Shown here: in pieces, positions 24,381 through 36,430 of the stretch
Layout of the letters: every line of letters starts with the position of its first letter
Numbering within the stretch: the stretch's first letter is position 1
Source: Paramarasmius palmivorus
Lineage: Eukaryota; Basidiomycota; Agaricomycetes; Agaricales; Marasmiaceae
DNA length: 64,000 bases
Direction: 5' to 3'
NCBI GenBank assembly: GCA_037176845.1
Contig: JAYKXP010000140.1
Location: forward strand, 1-64,000
Position numbers and translations under genes: made by a program
The notes under the pieces: generated by a model
What the model was told of the DNA's origin: nothing
Databases searched by the model: none
The model's input: only the letters and a program-made list of their open reading frames with translations

Positions 24381-26395
24381 AGCTGCGGCTAGCAACCCAA
24401 AGTCTTCGAACGCTGAACATTGCGACCCCAAAGTCTGATCGTCCTTCGACTTGCTGCAGAGAATGAAGCGAGTGTGTCTATTCTGAGTCGCACGAGGCAG
24501 GATCACGATGATAGAGAACTTGAATGAGCACGCGAAACAGACCTAGAGTGGTCTGAGGACTCGGAGTGTGGTCGTGGTCGTGGTTCGGGTCAACTTTGGG
24601 CGATCCAGCAAGCGCTCACAGTGACACCGTCGGCGTTTGCTTCACACAGTCACCATCCACCGACCCAACCTGCGAGGTTTCCACCTCGTTCTCGTTCTCT
24701 TCTGCTGGGCATATATTTAGATATTTTACAATGGGTACGAGTACCGAAGGGGCAAGATCTCAAAGCCAACATCGAGGGGTCGTTCTTCGCGAATTTCAGA
24801 AGTTGGCATGGTGTCAGTTCTCGTCCACTGGGTATGTCGTTCAGTGTTCTCAGAGCTGTTGCCACTGTCGCTGATCCATGATTTATCATGCCCCTTCGCT
24901 TTTCTTAGCCTGGATCACTGTCGACCACGGAAGAAAAAGCGCTATGTGTTCCATCGCAATTCTGTCCATGCATGGCGGAATGAAACTCGAAGCTTGAAGG
25001 ACATACGGCCGCTCGCTTGGATCCCAAGCCTGCGAAGGAAAGGGGATTTTCTGTGGCCCGATGCGTTGGGTGATGACTAAAACAGGCATCCTCGCAGTGG
25101 CTGCCAGTGCTGGTACGTACCTTAGCGCCTTTATCTCTTCGTTCTATCATTCATCTATTATTGCTTTCAGAACAAAAAGGCACCGTATCTAGCCGACGAC
25201 GAGGTGATGGATACTTTCACTTCCTCGTATGTTCGATTGCCCTTCCTTCTCAGTTCTCAACAGTCTCTCCAGGTCTTTGGCTCCAGAAACCTTGGGCACT
25301 GCATGTCTAGTTCAGGTACCAGCACCAACAGATTCATCTATACTATTCAAGCATTATCTGTTGGGAGTAGGACACTTGTCTGAAGGTTTGATGGTTCACG
25401 GGTAGCGCAGAAAAGGAACCCTGTTGATCGCGGCGAGTGGAGATGTATGTGATGTTCCTATAGCTATCCATCATACAGTTGCTGATATATTCTCAAGTCA
25501 TCAGACAGCCTTTCGTCACTTCAATGAACACGTAACTGCGATCTCAGATATCGGATTACCATTCTTCCATTCTTCTGCAACAGTCTGAATAATGGAACAA
25601 GTTCATCTATACGTGCCTTGAACAAGTCAAAGATGGAGTCAGTTACCCGATACCGTCGACGTTACGTTCATGGAGAGAAGATCCTACTGAGCTAGACTCA
25701 AAGGATGCTAGCGTTTACCTGACATTGGGCCGGCAAGCATGTAATTCACCGCCGACATATGATCAAACATAACAGTAGTTGACGAAGTGCTGTTCTAGGG
25801 CCCATGGCATTCCTCTACTCAAAGAATACTTGCTCATAGCTGGCTGTCTTCCGAGCTCCAATGATGCATCACACGAACAAAGTCTTGTTGAGCCCGATCA
25901 CGCACGGACTAGACGCGATAAGACGCGATGCAGAAAATGAATGCAGCATCCCGCGGTGATCACCTGTTTTCATCCCCTTCCCAATCCAATAGTTCTGCTC
26001 TGCGTTTCTATCACGACTGTTGGTGGGTGATCTCGGTCGTCGCTAGTGCAAGTCTTCGAGCAGCTCAATGGTGCTGTCCTCCACCATTCTCGCGTGGCTC
26101 TTTCGACAGTCTCTGGTTGGAAACTTTAGGTAGACGCATCCTACGAGACGTTTCGTGGTCTTCACAGGATTGTATCGGGATTCATCGGATCTTGATGTGG
26201 CGCCATTTCAAGTCATCAAGATGAAACCGCTACACCTATTTCAAGGCTAGTATCGGTCCTCTTCAGTACGACACCTCTCACGGAGTATAGGTTGTGCATG
26301 TTATTGGTTGGCAAGTGGCTTCTATCTCCGCTTTGAAGCTCGGTCAATCCCTCAACGATTCAGATATTGGGATCTCTTGTCAAGCGCCCAACGTT
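24380..26395. repeat. Block D, copy 5 (upstream region of 7TM gene 5)
   Basis: Upstream block similar to copy 2, including the gtgtgtctattctgagtcgc stretch near 24472 and 'gctgatatattctc' near 25480. No conserved coding frame. Confidence 0.5.
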
Positions 26396-26402
26396 CTTTG
26401 AG

Positions 26403-26409
26403 TATAAAA
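26403..26409 (+). promoter_or_regulatory. TATA box of 7TM gene 5
   Basis: TATAAAA 58 nt before the ATG at 26461. Confidence 0.7.
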
Positions 26410-26460
26410 ACACCTGGCGAGCTGGGACATCTGTATCAGTGTCCACGCTTACTTTCTCCA

Positions 26461-28005
26461 ATGTCTCATGACTTTTCGTTCGAGGCGTACTACTCTATCG
26501 AAGGTGTTCTGTTGGCGCCGTTTCTGACCGTTGGTGTAAGAGCCTAACATTTTATGGTCTTAAAATGATACTTATTTTGAGCGGAAAAGCTAACGCTCTT
26601 TTTATTGGGTGAGCTTTGGCCATAATGTTCAATGACTGTTTTGATGTACTTATCGCTATAGGCTTTTATGTGCTACTCTTTGGGTTGACAGTCTACTTTC
26701 TCTGCACACGTCCCGCCATTGTCAATCCAAAGTTACATCTGATCTGGACATCGATAATATTCACGCTCTCCATTTCAGCCGCTCTCATTAGATTGGCTAC
26801 AATCATCAAAGAGTCTGTCTTAGGCTTTTCGGCGGCAGTATCGCAAGATCTTGAACCTCTTTGGTATTGGGAGGCACATAGCATACCGTTTGCAGTACTT
26901 GGGTATGTGGTTATTCACCTGATGAGATAACATTGACTATACTACCAGCATCCTCAGTGCTCTCAGCAATGGAACATACATTTTTTCAAAGTAAGTGAAA
27001 AGAGTGGCAAGTGTTACTATCCTGTTAAGTTGTATTAGCTGTCTTGCAGATGCCGTCCTCGTGGGTGCCTGACTTACCAAGTTTTTACACCTTATATGAT
27101 ACCTGATACTTGGCAGCTCTATCGTTTTTTCATTCTCTCGGGATCGAGTTGGCGTATCTGTATCATCCCTTCGTTTGCCCTCGTTGCTACAAATGGTAGT
27201 TTCCTATCTTATAGGGTGCTAAAGACGATGTTACTAAACTGTTTCAGCAATTGGAATGGCCAGTACCTTGATGTTCTATACAGTTGGTATCACCAAGTCG
27301 TCCGAAAAATTATGGAACGTGGGAGGCGATCTGGTGGATATATATTATTTCATGAACGCAGCAAATAGTCTTGTGTTGACGCTGGTAATCGGCAAGCATT
27401 TGCCTTACGCCTCGGATTCGTGTTGGCTGACGGTTACTAATAGCAGGACGAATATGGTGGCTGAGTCGTGATTCACGCAGGTTCCTAGGTCGTGAAGTCG
27501 GACGAAAGTATAAAGGTGTCGTTGCGGCAATGTGAGCTCCGAACTCGCAACATCTTTTCCCGTGATACCTTATCACATCGTCAGCATTGAATCTGGATTC
27601 GTATACTCCTCTTGCCTCATCATTCACGCATCGATTCGACAGTCTCTGAGCACCTTCGGTTTCCCCCTAGACCTATCTCCGCTTATTTACCTGATGGTCG
27701 TACGTACTATGAATATTGCAACAAGGATTTGCTGACTCACGCTCGTGTCTTAGGGTGTAACACCGACGCTCATCATCATGCGAACCAGTCTCGGTCTATC
27801 CGACAGCGCCGTGCCAAACTCCCAGATGCTCTCTACTCTCCGATTCGGAGAGCCACCCCAAGCAGCAGCAGCTACTGCTCCTGTCGAGTGCTCCCAAGTG
27901 CATACCGTGGATCTTCAACCTGAACAAGGATCCGCAAATGAAAGCGGCGACATCGAGGCGCAGAAACACGAAGCCTCCTCCGAATCTACCGTGAGCAAGG
28001 CGTGA
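26461..28005 (+). CDS. 7-transmembrane protein, array gene 5 (10 exons, 357 aa)
   Basis: Exons: 26461-26535, 26590-26608, 26662-26902, 26949-26990, 27039-27060, 27117-27195, 27248-27391, 27447-27531, 27585-27699, 27754-28005 (1074 nt, in frame). It starts MSHDFSFEAYYSIEGVLLAP. Exon 4 is 42 nt instead of 33, adding residues at the start of TM3 (GILSALSNGTYIFSN). Exon 6 reads LYRFFILSGSSW where others have an LW pair. Intron 7 begins with GC (27392). The first seven exons are closest to gene 3 (IYYFMNAANSLVLTLVIG), but exon 10 is closest to genes 4, 7 and 8. TM7 reads GVTPTLIIMRTSLGL. Unknown function, predicted membrane protein. Confidence 0.86.
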
Positions 28006-29590
28006 TTACGCCGTCGGAGTATAAAGCTTTTTGTTTAGCATTTCAGACACGGGAATTTGAGGCGACGAAAAATAGCTGGTATTTATTGGGCTCTATTGTT
28101 CCTTCGTGTATCGTCTGTACAACACCCTTGGCTAGCGTAAATTATGAACCGATTTCTTTTTCTAGAAGCTCGAAGTCAGTAAAAGCAAAAGGGGAAGAAT
28201 CAAATCACGCTCACTATACTCGCCCCTCGCGCCAGTCGCCACAACCAAGGATCCAAGCGCTGCTATAATCCTTGCCATTGGCTTGTTGTTTTCGAACCCA
28301 TTGCCCCAACTTGAAAAGCTACCAAACCGTAACGAATGAAGGCCCTCAAAGGAACGCTGATGAACATATATAACTCGAGATTAACCGCTTGAACGTTGAA
28401 CATCCCCTCGAAGCATCAATTCAGGACCTGTGAATCTGATTTGCACCTCTTTAGGTCTTTGACTTGAAAAGTTGTCCAATATGTGGGACACCATGCGTCA
28501 TCTTCAAGAGCCAAAACCGGGGTCGGTCTGAATTGCGTGGCGAAAGCCCTGGTTCATGGTGAGTGCCAAGAAGCACTCGTTGCCGGGGACGTCGAACACA
28601 TACTCGTTTTGACCTAGTAGGCATTGGTTCTCCCAACTCCGCGTTTCCCTAGCCCTGGCCTTGAGGCCTTGAGGTGCCAGGACGCTGAGACCTGAGATTG
28701 AACAAGGACGTTATCCGAAACGCCCCATGCTTGCCTTCAAGCTGAAGAACGTCCGAGCGAGGAGACATGCCGGGAACCATTCCTGACGCTATTGGAGGTG
28801 GATGGGGCTTGGCCTATCGAATTCGCTGAGTCGGTCAATAGCTGAACGGTGAACGCCGAAGCCTGAACTCCCGGGCCCTGCACGTCACGTCAGAGAGCAG
28901 ACTCAACCAAGGAAGAGAACATACCATATACGGGCCTTGCGTCGAGCCTCCTTTCAATACCAGACCCTGCCAAGGACGGAGACATGGACGTTGGACGTTG
29001 AACGTACCCATCCAATTGAAATATGGATCTGGGCTTTTGCATCCTATCATGACTCTGCCTAAGTCGAACAAGCTGGCCAGTTCAAGAGTCCTAAATAGCG
29101 TGCAGGAAGCCAACAAGAACGTCGGAGTCTAGGTACTGAATAAATATCGTTAGTCCTTGTGCTGGATCCTGATCCGCCAAGCATCGAGATTCCGAGTTGT
29201 CCGATGAAGCTTTGAGGATTATTGTCGAGGGCTTGCGACGCGTCGATTGCCTTGAGTAACAGTAACGAAGAAGACGGATGCCGGACATATACATGCATCT
29301 CCGAGCTCCATTTTCTATGTATCGAGTGAGCAGCTCGCGACTGATTAAACAAGCTGGAGGTAATGTCATAGGTATCAATGACATTGCTTTTGAGGAACAC
29401 GAAACGACGACATACCGGCATTAGATCCACAGGACGTTGCCTCAATCCTCCTTCCAACACCAGACCCGCAGTCGCTAGTGCTTGCGTTCGACCCACCACG
29501 CTATCGACAGTCTGCGTTTCATCGGGATTTGGAAACTCCAAGCGAACGACGCCTTCCGTCTTTTGAGTGCGATGAAACTCAAAACCAAGT
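28006..29590 (-). repeat. Block B, copy 5
   Basis: Downstream block containing the sub-modules 'ggacgttgaacgtacccatcc' type (near 29000) and 'aagctggaggtaatgtcat' (near 29349). On the minus strand it includes FIGQLGISMLGGSGSSTRTN near 29210-29150 and LVLEGGLRQRPVDLMPV near 29470-29420, both recurring in copy 6. No ORF spans the block. Confidence 0.45.
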
Positions 29591-29599
29591 CACACGGAA

Positions 29600-30260
29600 A
29601 AACGAATCCATGACCTCTCCCAGCATCGCTCCGTTTCGAGGTCATGGATTCATTTCACTTCCAGGTGACTCTACTACGACTTCATTCTGGGTGATAGCTC
29701 GATGCTGGGCGTCTGGAGAAGTGGATTCCATAAACGCGCATGCCTCGTGTTTCACGATCTTCAGAGACTTGAGGGATCCGAATTTGAATGGAGAAAGGTG
29801 GAGTGGATGGGCTGATGTGTCGGTGATTAGTAGTGGCATATTCTATTTCTTGGTTATTAACTCAACTAAAAAGGAGAGGAAGAAGGCACACCTCATCAAC
29901 GCCCGTCGCCTGGCCATTTCCAGACCCAGCTTGTACACGTGCAAGAGGCGTCTCTGTACGTGGTAGTGTAGGCACTGAAGGAGGTGTAGACGAAGAAAAG
30001 GTCTGTGATGTCCTATGAGATTCAGAGGCGACGCGATTTTTTGGAGTTTGCGGATGCAAGGTCGGCCCAGGTTTTTAGTTGGAGTTATTGTTAATGTGGT
30101 GCTGCTGCTGCTGCTGCTTCGGGCTGTCGAGGGGTCGAGGTGGCCATGGGGTAGAGACTGGGTGGGGATGGCAGGAGTCGGGCAGGAGCGACCTGAGAGC
30201 GACAACTGTAAGTCAGTAAAAGAAATGGAGAAAAAGTCAAAATATCTTGCCTCACCTGTG
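29600..30260 (-). pseudogene. Block C, copy 5: G3BP/Nxt3-like linker plus RRM half
   Basis: Minus strand. The linker exon (about 30060-29895) reads TPKNRVASESHRTSQTFSSS, then TPPSVPTLPRTETPLARVQA and GSGNGQATGVDE before a GTGTGC donor. After the intron the RRM exon (about 29839-29660) reads HLSPFKFGSLKSLKIVKHEA, CAFMESTSPDAQHRAITQNE and VVVESPG. It then stops at about 29642, before the basic stretch and RGG tail that copies 6 and 7 keep. Linker and RRM are thus joined by a plausible splice, but the protein lacks its NTF2 domain and tail. Confidence 0.6.
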
Positions 30261-32560
30261 CCAAGAAATAAGTATTCTGAGTCTTACAACGCGATATTGC
30301 GACGTACAACCTCGATGGAAGAACCTGAACGAGGAGACGAAAGACAGTTGGATCGAGTGGTCCGAGTGTAATCGCGGTTCGGGTCAACTTCGGGCGACAG
30401 AGCGCTCCTTGTTTTACACTAGTACTTCCACCGACCCGACTTGCGAACATTGACCCATCTTGGTCTGGCTCTGCTGCTGGACATATATCTGGATGCCCTA
30501 CGATGGGTAAGAGTGGTACTCAAATAAACTCAAAATCAACGTTGTTGAGGTATTCTCTTCGCAGATTTCAGAAGTTTACACGAGTTCCCATCCACTGGGT
30601 AAGTATGTCGTTCGGCATTCTTGAAACTGTTGCCATTGTCGCTCATGAATCATTCACCATATCTTCCCTTTATTAGCCCAGCTCACTGTCTGCCACGGAC
30701 GAAAAGGCGCTACGTGTTGCATCGCAGCCCAATCCATGCACCGGAATGAAACTTGAGCGACATACGGCCACTCTCTAGTGCGTATCTTAACGCCTTCATC
30801 TCTTCGTTATATCATTCAACTTGAGATTCACTCAGATATGAAGTCATTCATCTATCACTGCCGTTCAGAACAGGAGAGCTTCGTGCCTGGCGGAGGACAG
30901 CACTCCGGAGGTTTCCATTCCCTCGCATGTTCAATAACCTTTTCTTCTCCTCAGTTTCCAACAGTTTCTCCAGGTCTTTGGTTCTAGAAAACTTAGATAT
31001 TGCGTGCCTGTTTGCACCAATACTATTTAGGCTCTATCTGTTGGGAATATGACGTTTGGATTAGAGGAAGTCATTTGTAAGATGACAGGCCGCTCAGATG
31101 TGTTAACAGGGGAAAAGAACCCTGTTGATAGGAGATGTATGTGCTGTTATTATAACTACCATCACGCAGTTACTGATATATTCCAGAGACCATGGAAGCC
31201 TTTACAAGTTCAATGAACATCCAGCCGCGACCCCAGGTGATGCAATAACCAGAACGAGTAAACAATTTGGAGAGGTATTCCGCTACCCGATAACATCGAC
31301 GTTACGTTTGTGACACATTGGACTTAAATCAAAGGATGCTATCGTTTACCTGACATTGGGATTGCAGGCATGTAGGTCACCGCCGACATATGATTGAAAG
31401 TCTCATTCATTGACGAAGAGTTGTTCTAGGACCCATGTTATTCCTCTCAATTCACACGAAGGTCATCTGTACCTGATTCCTTCCGAGCCGCATTGCACAT
31501 CACACAAACCAAGTATTTTGTTGGAGCCGAACATGTACCAGTTCGACGCGATAAGACGCGATGCACGGAATGGATGCACCTGCGACGATCAACTGTTTTC
31601 ATCTCTTTCCCACTCCAATAGTTTTGTTCTGTGTTGATCCAATTACAACTGTTGGTAGCTGAACCCTGTCGCCGCCAACAAGCTTTCGAACGGTCCAATG
31701 GCCCTGTTCTCCGGAGACTGTCGAGAGAGACGCATTGGAGATGCATCATACGAGACGTTTTGCAGTCTTCGTCTGACCGTATCTGGATTCATCGGATTGT
31801 GATATGGTGTTTTCAATCGTTCGAATCAACGTCAAGATGGAATCACTGCGCCTCGGAGAACCACTATTTCAAAGCCGATATCATTCCTCTTCATTACACT
31901 GTCTCTCAGGAAGCATGGGTCATGCTACTGTTGGTGCAGCGTGTGGTCTCCGGTACAGGCAAACTCATCTACACCCTTCGAGGTCTATCCGTTGGGAATG
32001 GGACTTCTGGGGTTCTGGGCTGGAGGAAGTCGTCTTAAGGTTTGATGGGCCACTCAATGGGTAGTAGGGAAGAGGAGATCGGCGGGCGGAGATGTATGTG
32101 TTGCTCCCATAGTTCTCCATCAATCAGTTACTGATATGCTCTAGGGTAATCGGACGGCTTGTCGTCACTCAAACGAATATGCGTCTGCGATCTTAGATTG
32201 TTCTATCGGATTACCGTTCTCGTGCAACATGATTAAGTAGGTTCGTTTGTACGTGTCTCAATCTTGAAGACGCGCCCCTTGGGAGCTGAAAACACGTCAT
32301 TTGACACGGACGAATTGTATCGAGAGGTTCAATGGCGTTGTCCTTCACCGTTCTCCCTCGTGGCTTGCTCTTTCGGTTCAAGGCTGCCGAGGGTGATATC
32401 CTATGTCGTGGTCTTCGTGTGATCACATCCAGATTCATCGTAATGTGATGCCAAGATACTTTGACGTCGTTTTTTTTTTATCGACTCAAGAGTCAAATGT
32501 TTCACGAGCGGCAGTGGAAAATGCCCCATCAACCAACCGGCACGGTCGGCGGCACCATAT
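30260..32560. repeat. Block D, copy 6, internally duplicated (upstream region of 7TM gene 6)
   Basis: As before gene 4, the sub-module occurs twice: near 30990-31450 ('cagttactgatatattccag' at 31165) and near 31960-32420 ('cagttactgatatgctctag' at 32124). Sharing of this duplication by units 4 and 6 fits common descent of these two units. No conserved coding frame. Confidence 0.5.
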
Positions 32561-32567
32561 CATAGAG

Positions 32568-32574
32568 TATAAAA
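32568..32574 (+). promoter_or_regulatory. TATA box of 7TM gene 6
   Basis: TATAAAA 50 nt before the ATG at 32618. Confidence 0.7.
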
Positions 32575-32617
32575 CAAAATGGTGAAATGTCGTATCAGAG
32601 CCAGTGTAGCATCCTTT

Positions 32618-34129
32618 ATGTCCACCGAATTTCCATTCGAGTCTATGTACTCTATCAAAGGTGTTCTGTTGGCACCTTTTTTTCTTGTCGGTGTCAGTAC
32701 TCCTTCCTCTATCATTCCATTGGTACTTATTCTGTATGGTTAAGTTGACGTTTTTTCTACTCGGTGAGTTTTAAAGTTTCGTATTCAAGTTGCTTCACAA
32801 TTTCACTAAACAATGTCTACAGGATTTTACATACTACTTTTTGGGCTGACAGTCTACTTCCTGTGCGCGCGTCGAGCCCGGGCCGTTGTAGACCGGAGGC
32901 TTCATTTGGTTTGGATGAGTGTGCTTTTTGTGCTTTCTATTGCATCCGCTACCTGTGAGATGGCAGAAGTCATCAAAGAGGGAGTTTTGGGCTTTCAAGT
33001 AGCAGTGACACAAGATTCTGATATTCTATTGAGTTGGGTTGGGAGTAACACTAACCACAACATCTTTGAGTAAGTCATCTGATACGATTAATCAATCTTG
33101 TACTAATTGCGTAGAGGCTTTATCACTATATCTTACATTCTTGCCAAGTAAGTTGCAGAATGTAATGAAAGCAACCTATCTCTTAGCCATTACAGCTGTG
33201 TTGCAGACACCATCCTCGTAAGGATCTACCTTTTGTCCGAGCTTTACGGCTCTCATTTTTTCAGCTTCATCGATGTTTCGTTCTTTGGGATTCAAGATGG
33301 CGTGTTTGTGTCATCCCTGCGCTGGCATTGCTTATCACAAATGGTCAGTCTCTTCGGGCTACGGGTACAAGGCATAGGATTGACACCAGTTCAGCAATTG
33401 GTATAGCCGGTAGCTTGATCTATTCGATTCCCAATCTGCAAGAGCTGGTTCACAGGGGAGCCAACATCCTTATTGGCTATTATTTCCTGAATGCTGCAAA
33501 CAGTCTTCTTCTGTCGTTGATTATTGGTAGGTGCTCATTTTGATTCAGCGTTGAGCTATTCCTAGCCATCTATAGCAGGTCGAATATGGTGGCTGAGTCG
33601 TTATTGCCGCAGGTTATTGGGTCTCGATAGCAAACACGAATACAATGGAATCATAGCAGTAATGTGAATTCAACCATCTATCTCTTTATCGAAGGCTTCT
33701 GATCCTACTGCCTCCAGCATTGAGTCTGGGTTCTTGTACTCTGCCAGCCTCATCATTCATGCATCAATGCGGCAATCTCTAAGCACTCTGGGCTTTCCCT
33801 TGGATCTATCTCCGCTCATATCGCTCATGGTTGTATGTACTAGTGAATGATTTTATGCATGATGCTTACCCATATCTGTATTTTAGGGTATCGCTCCAAC
33901 CCTCATCATCCTACGGACCAGTCTTGGATTATCCGAGAGCGCCGTGCCAACCTCCCACATGCTCTCTACTCTGCGATTCGGCGACCCACCACAGAATGCA
34001 GACGTCGAACGCTCCGAAGTACACACCGTGGACATTCAACTCGAACAAGAATCCGCAAATGACAGCAGAGATCTTGAGGTTCAGAAACACGAAGCTGCCT
34101 CCGAAACCGTGACAGCGAGTAGAGCGTGA
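32618..34129 (+). CDS. 7-transmembrane protein, array gene 6 (10 exons, 349 aa)
   Basis: Exons: 32618-32692, 32745-32763, 32823-33069, 33115-33147, 33196-33217, 33265-33343, 33395-33526, 33579-33663, 33718-33832, 33887-34129 (1050 nt, in frame). It starts MSTEFPFESMYSIKGVLLAP. Exon 3 has two extra codons (CARRARAVVDRR). Exon 6 reads LHRCFVLWDSRWR, and exon 7 is the short 132-nt form (AIGIAGSLIYSIPNLQELVH). GRIWWLSRYCRRLLGLDS replaces the usual SRDSRKLLGHE. Several donors are non-consensus but start with GT (GTCAGT, GTGAAT). The tail reads ERSEVHTVDIQLEQES and DLEVQKHEAASE. Predicted receptor-like membrane protein of unknown role. Confidence 0.87.
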
Positions 34130-35600
34130 TTGTGTCAAGGCAGCGGTGCTCGAGGCGTACGAGCAAATGTGGACGAGACAAATTCGGACACTGATAATTC
34201 GGAAATGGTTGACTGGTATCTATCGGTTTCAAGTGCTATCACTCCTCTACGTTCACCTGTACATGTTTGACTGGTCTAATTTATGAACTAATTTGACGCT
34301 TGACTCCCCGTTTTGCTCTTCCAACTACCTGCAAGAGAATCAAAGCACCATCTCCTTATTATTCCAGTTTCTACTAGCCAATGAAGAACAAACCAATCCG
34401 GAGGCTTCAAGGATCAATCCCGATGGCTCCAGGGCTTTCATGGCTTCGATAGCCATTGCAAAAACTAACTGCAATAGTCTGGGTCAAGGACGAAGACATG
34501 GACGTTGGACATTGAACGTACCCATCCAATTGAAATCTGCATCTGGGCCTTTGCATCCGTGAATCTACACAAGCTTGCGAGCTCAAGAATCCTGAGTAGC
34601 ATGCAGGAAGCCGACAAGAACGTGAAAGCTTGATCGGAGTCTAGGTACTGGAGGGATATCGTTAGACCTTGTGCTGGATCCTAATCCGCCAAACATCGAG
34701 ATTCCGAGTCGTCCGATGAAGCTTTGAGGATCAATGTCGAGAACTTGCACTGCAACGCGTCGATTGCCTTGAGTACCAATAACGAAGAAGACGGATGCCG
34801 GACATAAGTATACATCCATCTCCGAGCTCCATTTTCTCCCTACGTATCGAGTGAGCAGCTCGCGACTGATTAAACAAGCTGGAGGTAATGGCATGGGTAT
34901 CAATGACTCTGCTTTTGAGGAACACGAAACGACGACATACCAGCATTAGATCCACAAAACGTTGTCTCAGTCCTTCTAACACCAAACCCGTGGTCGCTAG
35001 TGCTTGCTTTCATTCTACCCCGCTATCCAATAAGCAAGAGTGACAGCCTACATTCCATCATGGATTTGGAAACTCCAAAAAGACACCGTGGCCCTGATTC
35101 CAGGCGTCGAACGAAGCCTTCCGTGATTCGAGTGCGATGATGATGAAGCTTGAGACACGGAAAATGTGAAAAAATCGTAATGAGTTGAATCTTGGACCGA
35201 AAGGGACACGAGATAGGCTCTACGTCCAAGCGCGAAGAACACAGAGGATACCAGAGATTTCATGACCAATTTCGACTCTCGACTTGTGCTGGAGACAAAG
35301 ACATTGAGAGGTCGTGACTCCTGGTATCAATGTCAAGAATAAACGTACCAGGATGGAGCTCGCTTGCTTTGAACGTTACGAGCCTAGGCGTCGTGGTCAT
35401 GGTTGTGCGGAACACAAAGTTTAGGCGCCCGCCACCGAAGAAAAGACAGCTTGTCAATGAACAAGAGCAGTATACTTACGATTGCAGAGGAGATGTACAC
35501 ATGTACAGCATAGAGTATACGAGAGGTAGCGTATGTAGCATAAAAGGCATTGCAGGAAAAGAAACCATAACAAGCTTAAGGGTGCCAAATTGAACACGGT
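34130..35600 (-). repeat. Block B, copy 6
   Basis: Downstream block. The minus strand again shows ATGACCACG near 35404, a 68-nt intron-like stretch, LVLEGLRQRFVDLMLV near 34985-34930 and FIGRLGISMFGGLGSSTRSN near 34720-34660. Local similarity to copies 4 and 5 is clear but frames are interrupted. Confidence 0.45.
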
Positions 35601-35639
35601 CACCAAAACCACCGATTCACCTTGTACTTCTGCTTCACT

Positions 35640-36430
35640 TCAACCCAACACCGGCATCTCTACCACCCCTAGACCTCTAAAACCACGTTCCCTTCCCCCT
35701 CCTTCCCCACCGCCCCTACCTTCACCTCTACCGCCTCCGAATCCACGATCTCTTCCAGCATCGTTAGAAACACGTTCACGTTCACTGTCGCCGCATTCCT
35801 TCTTACTCTCCACATTCGACTCCGCCGTTTCACTCCCAGGTAACTCTACTGCGACTTCATTCTGGGTGATAGCTCGATGCGCGGCGTCTGGAGAAGCGGA
35901 TTCCATAAACGCGCATACTTCGTGTTTCACGATCTTCAGAGACTTGAGGGATCCGAATTTGGATGGGGAAAGGTGGAGTGGATGGGTTGGTATGTCAAGG
36001 ATTAGTCGTGGTATATTCTATTTCGTGGTTGTTAGCTCCACTAAAAAAAGGCAGGGGACGAAGGCACACCTCATCAACGCCCGTCGCCTGCCCATTCCCA
36101 GACCCAGCCTGTACGCGTGCAAAAGGCGTCTCTGTACGTGGCAACGCGGGCACCGAAGGAGGTGTAGACGAAGAAAAGCCGAAGAAAAGGCTTGTGTTGT
36201 CCCACGAGATTCAGAGGCGACTGCTAAACACCATTTCTTGGAGTTTGCGGATGCGACCTCGGCCCAGGTTTTTAGTTGAGGTTTTGGGGTGGTTGTTGTT
36301 GGAGTTATTTTTGATGTGGTGCAGGTGGTGGGGGCTATTGAGGGGTTGTGGTGGCCATGGGGTGCAGGAGCGACCTGGGAGCGACAACTGTAAGTCAGTA
36401 AAAGAAGTGGAGAAAAAGTCAAAATATCTC
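35640..36430 (-). pseudogene. Block C, copy 6: G3BP/Nxt3-like linker, RRM and RGG tail, frameshifted
   Basis: The fullest C copy (minus strand). Linker near 36270-36180: KTWAEVASANSKKWCLAVAS then ESRGTTQAFSS. A 13-nt insertion here shifts the frame relative to copy 5. RRM exon near 35990-35830: HLSPSKFGSLKSLKIVKHEV, CAFMESASPDAAHRAITQNE, VAVELPGSE. Tail to 35640: KKECGDSERERVSNDAGRDR followed by a Gly/Arg-rich stretch. In fungal G3BP-like proteins the same order is found after an N-terminal NTF2 domain: a 'TWAxLAxxNxKKW' linker, an RRM ending AFxEFxSxxxAxRAI, then KKER and RGG. The NTF2 domain is absent from the array. Confidence 0.65.

Noticed and set aside
35640..35930. Open frame on the minus strand as an intact glycine-rich gene
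   Set aside because: It is the 3' part of the RRM/RGG fragment. Its upstream linker is frameshifted and equivalent frames in other units are broken.
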